From Spartinivicinus marinus (GTDB taxonomy: Bacteria > Pseudomonadota > Gammaproteobacteria > Pseudomonadales > Zooshikellaceae), in assembly GCF_026309355.1 (NCBI RefSeq), contig NZ_JAPJZK010000001.1, positions 1,736,001 to 1,800,000 of the forward strand: 64,000 nt of DNA, read 5' to 3'. A model generated the notes under the pieces. The model saw only the letters and a program-made list of their open reading frames with translations. It made no database searches and was not told the DNA's origin. This document shows, one piece after another, positions 46,701 to 52,500 of the stretch (positions are counted from its first letter, which is position 1; each line of letters opens with the position of its first letter). A program made the position numbers and the translations under genes.

Positions 46701-47497
46701 GCTCGCCAAGAAAATTTGCGTGCAGCTTGTTTTACCTCATAGTCACTGCGTTTTAATGTGGTTAAGTTATGCGCTTCCATATTCACATAAGCTTTTACAT
46801 TATTATACTCTTCAAAAGTCAATCTAGAATGGGAGCCCTTTAACCTCGCACCCAACTTAGCAATACCAACTTTAAGCCCAGCATTTAGACCACCTGCCAG
46901 TGTTTTTATTTTAGTACGAAAAAACAATCCTTCATCATCAGCATCTAGGATATCTTGGTATTCGCCACCCACACTCCCTTGCAGATCAGCACCATAAATG
47001 TTTGCACCACCTTTAACCTCTACTTTAATAGACTTTACTTTTGACGCTCCAACGTCACCTAGTGGTTTTAACTCATCATAAATTTTACTTTCGATATCAG
47101 TTCGAGCACGAGACAACCAATCAGCAAACACATGATCTGCAAGCAAATTAGTTAATTTTTTAAGCTGTTGATTATCAGTATATTTAGCAATGTAAGCTAA
47201 CTGTTTTGAAATTCTAGCGGTTTCAGCGATAGATAATATACTGCTTTCACCATCCGCTCTAAGCCGATTATCAACTGTGACTTTAACTTGCTCTAAGGTA
47301 TCAATAGCACGTTCATAACCTCGCTCCGCCTTAGTTTTTTCTTCACTATTAGATGATGCTGTTTGTAATAAGGTTCGTAATTGGCCAGATAAACTAGTAA
47401 GAATTGTATTTAAATCACTTGCAGACGTTTGATGTTTTTGATTGCTTAAACTCAAAGCAACATCAGCAACAGTATTGTCAGTAGAATTAGATGTCAT
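40751..47497 (-). CDS. Giant RTX protein with a TcdA/TcdB-like pore region, putative toxin
   Basis: The 2248-residue protein has no signal peptide. Residues 1 to about 860 are shared with the 895-residue product at 52501. Around 920-990 a region ending FAIHIGDETGINLYDPMSGE keeps a His and an Asp in the spacing seen in C58 (YopT-like) peptidases but has no cysteine at the expected place. About 1285-1375 is a long hydrophobic segment (AGVVVAVATGIASLVTAAAG) resembling the pore-forming region of large clostridial toxins. About 1612-1660 and 1902-1962 hold calcium-binding RTX nonapeptides (GSEGDDKLNGSYGDDHLVGG; GGAGYDQLSGGDGNDILIAG). A type-I secretion route is likely from the C-terminal RTX part, but no secretion genes are present here. 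Confidence 0.8.
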   Translation of the reverse strand: MTSNSTDNTVADVALSLSNQKHQTSASDLNTILTSLSGQLRTLLQTASSNSEEKTKAERGYERAIDTLEQVKVTVDNRLRADGESSILSIAETARISKQLAYIAKYTDNQQLKKLTNLLADHVFADWLSRARTDIESKIYDELKPLGDVGASKVKSIKVEVKGGANIYGADLQGSVGGEYQDILDADDEGLFFRTKIKTLAGGLNAGLKVGIAKLGARLKGSHSRLTFEEYNNVKAYVNMEAHNLTTLKRSDYEVKQAARKFSWRAVSRFLSNHTPGNAGSELKLYHKQLQKAVNNQHQLNELLASQLGINAKVTAAPPQLPETLRGYINSNSGSVDGSAAVGIADTNLSASAGFKISKTQTEIYEFVPTHFWRVVKENAERIKELPANLLAHGHNLLNQDSATKPVYERAVASIASLNQDFSDYITAVQKYDGGDQSQQQVKHNLERKWGVNGRHELLSAMYASFALFGHEAWQAASSDAETKAITEIMEKLALQLEAPPIKHSRQQLEDIASFRQLIRLSIADTKASFTVAVGPVSAEITVLKRNRVHPSRLREGDYIDIELKLQGNGSVGDITGLMDTVTAKLVDNYPGLIDADTFKGEVNNFFQNNIELSGSGALRRVDRFFKPAYQQAYGDNQYHHQLTRYLFTKSASLNGGSSFPVGVGGNIGFKLGASYSDTRVLGEKIHANTLSYVMTRHNRFARNKELKGEWLEFLDKHNGGLKDLFRNLGASVGVSEDHQSAAFKEAQHWLNELKDIAKTDEARSKAEKLESDFNQAMKRVSDHPDSERAFSDAKNILNQFLSEQLIPWWAAHQSNWKSLTYTGERSWAEAPLERLKSLSGDAINNINRVLKGSSLLPKPTAAEVKSQVLNKALGVEDNKLILGFIQLLNQKGVSAATSYARNQLALGYIRWLQPDTANLQANSFAELVNGLPNSDLNTMASGQGAKLLRQKLQQAKAQGIQNIQLQVGERSFAIHIGDETGINLYDPMSGEVLEINSIKSTVEHLNQLKLKQQHWQLASIGANNELTDRQLTQLSRGYTTDLDLLVRADRDKGLLTLGDQQISRAELWLTGVTLQGQKLGVDQLITLNQLDSSAQLDANQVDRWLNSLSGDNAHSALARIHRWLDAQPDLLPQDASNKAKILRQRAEAVVLLDQQLPLLTELDRNLSKTTQAIDELSARQQRLFGTQQAPNTRLNKLAKTLNGVNTLMSLSRLPGNIYQTADAFAKGEIKQGVQSLADTLTDNLDIAFDVLANSTRVQAVSSRLASVAGKLGAATNFVGAGLGIWAAVDSFKAAGNAATHAEKVDHIINGSFAVAGVVVAVATGIASLVTAAAGPIGAAIGLAIGIAQGIYNAVKIRQQLSEAGISGSDLDLAGAAVFFGFPVPTRIANKAATNIGTRQWEAAQQQRLEAYAKLGVDKLVYSSPKVFTAYGNIGGVSEGYDYYNLTPAELREYQRKNPGEVDSGWMFRQEPKAAEVKKLNSYDEENGVTLIQLGKGFDWARGDANRRNIFLIGHNQGNFGRRYFGGNKADTFEIRSPDAFPHLDVNDTVRIDGGAGIDTVSFRSMYGQNGVKVNLEPTEHLNNKATIKMRDGREHTFLIDNVENIIGSEKNDEIYGNRYSNFLQGSEGDDKLNGSYGDDHLVGGAGSDYLEGSEGADSYTVTADDWFTTDDLDTINNYSDSGLRIYRTRLEYLADNPDATDDEAIRYSMRHANDEIAVDQLITNFGDLSGYRDGENLMLSVCRGWLNSLRLAKKLFTSKDQFTSEKLDSLAQEFGLQRGNKNPLSELTNALDNSASHWDLLHLDDYKTILKQLENSQPEQVNILKLDNYYKSELYQHLQFRDLLGNAYVTTENGNQVEFDTMVLKTPDAGVHKVELDKRRIRVLSASESTPFSMVSLLSKKLLNVIGSKANDTIFGNELDNVIDGGAGYDQLSGGDGNDILIAGADGGLLSGDAGKDTYIISGNQNQVVLTAYDSTNRKGIQQKAKDNLRDTVELNAGFKGFSVKNNSGKISASYQGTQLVFGGVYQRDIEKLLSFAFYDNNNKALGHQYGVLNKQGVLSLTELDLRHHEQTNYQINLNTNQYSWAEGSGELIGNHQSMHRIRTGDGDDKLIVGTNNEITQANLGAGSNILSIQGNSSIVHLTHNAGNGLRINWQGLEWQKLKVLYKDGKLSFFNTALEEQAVVLANANDLKTEEVIIQDTTGIDHQLNIDLLIQTASQMSTDGSGNNLTTDTPLVNNMETVLVSHM

Positions 47498-47808
47498 TGA
47501 AAATACTCATTTTATTCAGGCGAAGAATGTACAGAGGCACCAAACATATCCTATGCTTTAAACTCATTTACAAAGGATATATGCAATAAAACTAATTTTA
47601 TTAATAGCCTATTCTTAGAGAGGCATGAGGTCATTCAAGCCGAACAAAAAACGATCAAACTCATCAATACTCACTACGGTACGAATAGTAAACAATGTTA
47701 AGACTCCAGTCATTATAGTTATATTTTTATACCCTCTATGTAGAGTATAAAAAGTAAGGTCTGAAGCTAGTGTAATGTATTTTACAAAAAACTTTTTTTT
47801 ACATTTGG

Positions 47809-47952
47809 CCGAAAAAATTTAGATTTTATATTAATGTGATGCAATTAAAACAAAATTTTGACGACATACACCTGATTACTTACAAATTCTTTACAATTTG
47901 ATCTTTTATTGATTTAAATTAGCACAAAATAATTAAGAAAATAATAATTTAA
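47809..47952 (-). promoter_or_regulatory. Upstream region of the giant gene, shared with its paralogue
   Basis: Read on the plus strand, GGCCGAAAAAATTTAGATTT (47809 on) and AATTAAGAAAATAATAATTT (47931-47950) closely match AGTCGAAAAATTTTAATTTT (55337 on) and AATTAAGAAAACAATAAT (55479-55496) upstream of the short paralogue. Spacing between the blocks is about 122 bp here and 140 bp there. A TGTGATGCAATT half-site is present. An IS1595-family element abuts the outer block at 47953. Confidence 0.55.
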
Positions 47953-48997
47953 GGCTCTATATGGATTCCTGGGGGAGTTATACTAATAACTCCACTAAGT
48001 CATTAAGCAAACTTTTCCCACGACGTCTTACGTTATATACGAACTCAAATAATGCTAAATAATAAGGCAATTTTTCCTGAGATATTCCACGATGAGGTCT
48101 TAGCCATGATCGTAATAGAGACCAGCAGCCTTCTATTGTATTAACGTGTACCTCATAAAAGCCATCACCATCTTCATCTCGAGCGTACTCGCCTTTTCCA
48201 TGACAAACAGTCTTATGCTGGTAGCCCCAACTTTTTAGCCGTGAATAGATATTATACTCATCAGTATGCATGAGCGTATCTGGACTAACAAACTGCTTAA
48301 TTACGGGCTCTATGGTTTTTTGTTTGACATTATCTAACATCCGTATAATCACTTGCCCACCTCGTTGAACAAGTCCAAAGATAGGCGGCTTTTCTTTTTC
48401 TAATGTGCCTCGTCCACGAGCACCTCTTAATCGATTTCTTCGACCTTTACGGCCTTTTTTTAACTGCCTCAGGATTACCCTTGTGGCCGGCCACTACATA
48501 GACCTCATCAGCCTCTACTTCACCACTGAGTACAGCCATTGGAAGCCTAGAAAAAATACTTTCTCGTAGCTGGTTTGTCATCTTTTGAGCATCGTCTTTA
48601 TTGATATCAAGTTCTTGAGCAATTTGACGATTGGATAGATTTAATCCCATAAAATAAAGACATAATATCCAGACTTTAACTGGCTGGTGATGTCCAGAAA
48701 AAACGGTGAGTGTTAGGTCATCAAAGGTACGACAACATGCCTTGCAGAGATAACGCTTCCTGGCTTTTTGTTTCTGGTGATAGCCTTTGCTTTCAACCTG
48801 CTGGGACTGGCAATGGGGGCAACTGACGCCATTGGGCCAACGAGTCTGACGAATGAACTGATAACACTGATTGTCGTTTACTAGCTGCTTAATATTGATC
48901 ATTTTTTGTATATTATCTAATGACAGCCTTCCAATGAGGTCAAATAATACCACATTTGTGGTATTGTGCTCTACCCCCTAGGAATCCATATAGAGCC
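47953..48997 (-). mobile_element. IS1595-family insertion sequence with an 8-bp target duplication
   Basis: The element is bounded by GGCTCTATATGGATTCCT (47953 on) and its reverse complement ending at 48997, with G-rich inner bases differing by one insertion. The flanks carry a perfect direct repeat TAATTTAA (47945-47952 and 48998-49005), the 8-bp duplication typical of the family, so insertion is recent. It contains one transposase gene split by a run of seven T (A on the coding strand). Confidence 0.93.
47978..48953 (-). pseudogene. IS1595 transposase, split at an A7 run
   Basis: The N-terminal part has an IS1595 zinc region (CPHC...CKACC, with RWPNGVSCPHCQSQQVESKG) and the start of the ISXO2-like catalytic domain (SGEVEADEVYVVAGHKG). 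At 48455-48461 the coding strand has seven A: in frame 0 this leads to a stop within three codons, while a one-base shift continues KKGRKGRRNRLRGARGRGTL through IIRMLDNVKQKT, HTDEYNIYSRL and the final NTIEGCWSLLRSWLRPHRG. Either the run gained one base, or transcriptional slippage or frameshifting on A7 makes the full protein. The rest of the gene is intact. Confidence 0.85.
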
Positions 48998-49005
48998 TAA
49001 TTTAA

Positions 49006-49318
49006 TATTAAGGGCACCACCACCACCACTAATAATTATTATTATTATTGATAAATGTATATATAAAATGGGATTACAATTTTATTAATATAGTACTACC
49101 TTATTTTTATATCTGTATAAGTACTAACCAATCAATCCGCATACGTTATATGGGAAGGGCATAATTATTCATACTATGATCTAGAGGCTTATTCGTTAAG
49201 AAGAACCTGATATTTCTATGTATATACAATAAACGTAAATAGTATAAAAGAAGGTAAAATATTAAATATTCAACTATACATTCTATTAATATACATTAAT
49301 CTCGTGGATAAACTGACA
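49006..49318. other. Spacer with simple-sequence tracts
   Basis: The spacer contains CACCACCACCACCAC (about 49014-49028) followed directly by a TTA/AAT-rich run (49030-49050), two short microsatellites. The remainder is AT-rich and should hold the promoter of the 49319 gene. No further gene is supported. Confidence 0.6.
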
Positions 49319-50089
49319 ATGCAGTTAAGTATTAAGAATTTTGTCTTAATGTTAGCCCTACTGCAAATAGCATTTTTTACACAAGCACGCAAGCTAATTA
49401 TAGTGGGTATTCCTGCCCCACCGATGAGGTATCTTGACACAAATAAACAACCTAAAGGGTTTGATATCGATGTACTCGACCATATTTTGAATAAATTAGG
49501 CCACAAATATGTTGTCGTATTAATAGATTCATCTCCAAGAGTTGAAATAATGTGGAAAAAAGGTGATATGGATATACTGATGACTTACTCATATAAAAAA
49601 GAACGAGTAAAATATCTTATATATCCCAAAGAATCACATGTAACAGTTGCATGGAATTTTTTTATCAGAAAGGAAGATGAAGGAAAAATAAGATTCGAAA
49701 ACTATAGTGACCTGAAAAAATGGCGTGTGGGAGCCTCATCAGGAAAATCTTATACTAAAGAATTTTGGGAAGCTAGTAAATCATATCCTTTTATACAAAT
49801 CATTCCTAGAGATAATCTACAATTAAATAAACTAATCAACAAGCGAGTAGATATAGTGCCATTAGAAACAATTTCAGCATTATACAAAGCCCACCAAAAA
49901 GGCATTTCAGAAAAAATTACATACCTAAAGAAACCATTAAAAATAAAACCCTATTATAACCTTTTCGTTAAAGCTTCTACTTATCCTTCATTAAATAAAC
50001 TTGTCAAAAAATACGATGAGGAACTATTCAAGATGAAACAAGATAACACTCTAAAAAAATTAAAACATAAGTACTACTTTGCAGAATAG
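49319..50089 (+). CDS. Periplasmic solute-binding protein, SBP_bac_3-like
   Basis: A 256-residue exported protein. After KNFVLMLALLQIAFFTQA the mature part begins RKLIIVGIPAPPMRYLDTNK, then FDIDVLDHIL, the motif SSPRVEIMWKKGDMDILMTY (arginine kept, tryptophan lost) and VGASSGKSYTKEF at lobe two. ATG 49319 is used; a GTG five codons earlier (49304) also opens the frame. Its second-lobe region is Lys-rich (LKKPLKIKPYY), unlike the others. It is convergent with the 50110 gene, and together they separate the giant gene from the protease gene. Confidence 0.8.
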   Translation: MQLSIKNFVLMLALLQIAFFTQARKLIIVGIPAPPMRYLDTNKQPKGFDIDVLDHILNKLGHKYVVVLIDSSPRVEIMWKKGDMDILMTYSYKKERVKYLIYPKESHVTVAWNFFIRKEDEGKIRFENYSDLKKWRVGASSGKSYTKEFWEASKSYPFIQIIPRDNLQLNKLINKRVDIVPLETISALYKAHQKGISEKITYLKKPLKIKPYYNLFVKASTYPSLNKLVKKYDEELFKMKQDNTLKKLKHKYYFAE

Positions 50090-50109
50090 CTAAAGTCTTA
50101 ATAACAATA

Positions 50110-50907
50110 CTATGGAATTGAGTTCAAATAACGCTGTATTATGGATTGATACTCAGGCAAATTTCTAATGATAGTAAGTTCATCCCAAATTTTCTCAGAC
50201 AATTCAGGATATTCTTGATAGAACTGATAAGAAATCAACATGTAGTAGTTTTGTGAAACCAGAGCAGGTTTCAACTGAATAACATGTTTAAACTCCTTAG
50301 GGAATCTATTTAAAAAATACGTTGCAGGGTATTCCTGAGCAGCCACTGCAGAAAGTTTACCTTGAATCAGTTTCCTTAAATCTACTTCAGTCCCCCTGCT
50401 TTCTTCAACTTTCCTGCTTCCCCACTGCTTTAATTTATCCACAATTGAGTACCCTAAGGGAGCACCCACAGGTTTAGTTAAATTAGTTATACGCTGAGTT
50501 TTAGAATTCCAACTCACCTTACTCTCTTTTAGCGTATAAAGGTAATAGCTGATTTTTGTGATATAGCGGCTGCGGTCAAGTTTATCTCCTCTCATAGGAT
50601 AACGCCCATACTGAAATCTCTCCACCTTAAAGCTAGCCTTAAAAAGGAGGTCTATTCTCCCTCTTTGTAGTGATTTCAAACTTCGCTTCCAAGGCTCGGC
50701 TATAAACTGAACTTTTAGTCCAAGACGTGCAGCCATCATGCTCGTCATATCAATAAGTATGCCAGGGCTAGTGCTATTAAGTTCATTAACCGTATAGTTG
50801 TAAGGAAAGCTTGCCCTATCTTCTAAACCAACCAACAGTAAACGGTCTAGTTGTTTAGAGAAAACCAGTATAGGAAAAAGGAATAGAAATAGCAGCAGTT
50901 TGCTCAT
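50110..50907 (-). CDS. Periplasmic solute-binding protein, SBP_bac_3-like
   Basis: A 265-residue exported protein with a very hydrophobic short signal (KLLLFLFLFPILVFS). It has NELNSTSPGILIDMTSMMAA, the motif AEPWKRSLKSLQRGRIDLLF and PVGAPLGYSIV. The PWKR motif and the G-R-I-D element make it closest, by eye, to the canonical members. The gene faces 49319 and is followed by 680 bp that include a decayed gene and a repeat copy. Confidence 0.82.
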   Translation of the reverse strand: MSKLLLFLFLFPILVFSKQLDRLLLVGLEDRASFPYNYTVNELNSTSPGILIDMTSMMAARLGLKVQFIAEPWKRSLKSLQRGRIDLLFKASFKVERFQYGRYPMRGDKLDRSRYITKISYYLYTLKESKVSWNSKTQRITNLTKPVGAPLGYSIVDKLKQWGSRKVEESRGTEVDLRKLIQGKLSAVAAQEYPATYFLNRFPKEFKHVIQLKPALVSQNYYMLISYQFYQEYPELSEKIWDELTIIRNLPEYQSIIQRYLNSIP

Positions 50908-51183
50908 TGGCCCTATGCAGTTAATGCAACATGACTATTTTGATTGCTTTCTAGAACATCCAGCTACAACCGTTAGGGCTTGTATTGTTAAATGACGCTT
51001 TTTGAGCATATCCAAACAACCTCCTCAGGACCTATTTCTAACGTGCTCTCTTCTGAATATAGAGCATGGGTAGGTGTATGCATAGTGAAGCTTGCATAAA
51101 TAAATATAAATTACTCTTAAGCCCACTTTAAATTAATTACGCATAATTACCTGACATCTAAAACAACTTCTAAATATTTTTAA

Positions 51184-51381
51184 TATTATTTATTAGCTCG
51201 ACTACAACATCGCGACTTACAAACACGAGATCTCTACTTAGAAATAGACAGTAAGGCACGTGGTTTAATTGGTTTATTAGCTGAAGCGCTAGACTTGGAT
51301 GAAAGTAAAAAGCTTATATGGAAGTCACTGACCAAAATAACCCTTCGCTGTGAGTCTATACCGTTTTTTCTTTACACCTAA
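51184..51381 (+). pseudogene. Unrecognised gene remnant ended by a repeat copy
   Basis: After a stop at 51181 a frame reads RLQHRDLQTRDLYLEIDSKA and RGLIGLLAEALDLDESKKLI, protein-like with no start codon. Its final stop at 51379-51381 lies inside the family B repeat starting about 51343, so the repeat probably truncated or displaced the end of an older gene. I do not recognise the protein. Confidence 0.4.
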
Positions 51382-51402
51382 AAATGATTCGCAAGTGGTA
51401 TA
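51343..51402 (-). repeat. Dispersed intergenic repeat, family B, copy 3 (inverted)
   Basis: Read on the minus strand: TATACCACTTGCGAATCATT, TTTAGGTGTAAAGAAAAAAC, then GGTATAGACTCACAGCGAAG. The AATCATTTTTAGGTGTAAA core equals the copy at 39811. The terminal GCGAAGGGT resembles the ends of family R. It lies 187 bp upstream of the C10 peptidase gene. Confidence 0.65.
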
Positions 51403-51588
51403 GCTGATGAAGTCAGATTTCTATTTGTAAGTAATCACCACAAAATCGAGTATTTCCTTTCCCATAATAGCTCCACTATATCTCAGTGTTATCCGTGCAT
51501 TCTAGTTTGTATATTAGTGATAGTTTTATTATCCTTCCCCACCTAAAACACTATTTTAAAGCGAGTTATCTTACTCACAAGGATTGAA

Positions 51589-52440
51589 ATGATTAAACAA
51601 CTATTCACTATCATTATATGTTCAACAATTTTATTGACGCCCACCCAATTAATAACAGCTGCTACGATTGCACCATTTATTGAACCTTTAACTACAACAA
51701 AATGGGGACAAGGATCACCATATAACAAAGCAACACCATTGCTAGGAGGCCAGCAAACCTACCCTGGCTGTGCTGCCATTGCTGTTGCACAAATAGTAAA
51801 GTTTCATCGTAACCCCCAACAAGGCCAAGGAAAGGTATCTTATTGGTGGGATCTTGGCTCCCAGTATTTATCTGTCGATTTTTCCAGTTACACTTTTAAT
51901 TTTAATCAAATGCCTAACACTTTAACTGGTGCATCCCGTGCAGAAAAGTCCAATCTGACTGATTTTATCTATCGGATAGGTGTTGGCCTACATGCAGAGT
52001 TTGGAACAGAGGAAGGGACCGAAGCGTCAGGTAAAATAATCGAAAATTTACTACGTTATAATCTTAACTATGGTAAGTCTCGTCGCAGTATGTACAGTGT
52101 AAGTAAATCAGCCGGCGACTGGGTTATGTATTCCGATACTGAGTGGCTAAATATGATAAAGGTAGAGCTTAATAAGGGGCGACCTGTATTATATATGGCA
52201 CAGAGTCAAGACGGGACAGGCCATGTATTCATCATTGATGGTTATAACCAAAATGATGAAGTTCATGTAAACTGGGGATGGTCTGGTACTTACAATGGTT
52301 ATTACCAATTAAATGAGATGAACCCAGACCCTAACTATCCCAATGAAAAGTGGATTGTAAACCCAACTATGTTTATAGGATTAGAACCTAAAGAAACTCA
52401 GGCACACCCGTCACTAGACGTAGAACTTAAGTCAGGGTGA
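51589..52440 (+). CDS. C10 family (streptopain-like) cysteine peptidase
   Basis: A 283-residue exported protein. After a signal peptide (KQLFTIIICSTILLTPTQLITAA) it goes almost directly into the catalytic domain: TTKWGQGSPYN, then PGCAAIAVAQ with catalytic Cys61, and later GTGHVFIIDGYN with His212 and VHVNWGWSGTYNGYYQLNE. Streptococcal SpeB has a propeptide of about 118 residues between signal and catalytic domain; it is absent here. The family includes virulence proteases. It lies between the giant RTX gene and its paralogue, on the opposite strand, with an AGGA site 5 bp before the ATG. Confidence 0.88.
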   Translation: MIKQLFTIIICSTILLTPTQLITAATIAPFIEPLTTTKWGQGSPYNKATPLLGGQQTYPGCAAIAVAQIVKFHRNPQQGQGKVSYWWDLGSQYLSVDFSSYTFNFNQMPNTLTGASRAEKSNLTDFIYRIGVGLHAEFGTEEGTEASGKIIENLLRYNLNYGKSRRSMYSVSKSAGDWVMYSDTEWLNMIKVELNKGRPVLYMAQSQDGTGHVFIIDGYNQNDEVHVNWGWSGTYNGYYQLNEMNPDPNYPNEKWIVNPTMFIGLEPKETQAHPSLDVELKSG

Positions 52441-52500
52441 CTATTACATTGGCATACAAGGCTATGCAAAAAGCTCTCAATATAAATTAAAGATTACTTA

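Noticed and set aside
49014-49050. CAC and TTA microsatellites as possible phase-variable control
   Set aside because: They are more than 260 bp from the nearest start codon and not inside a gene, so there is no support for phase variation.
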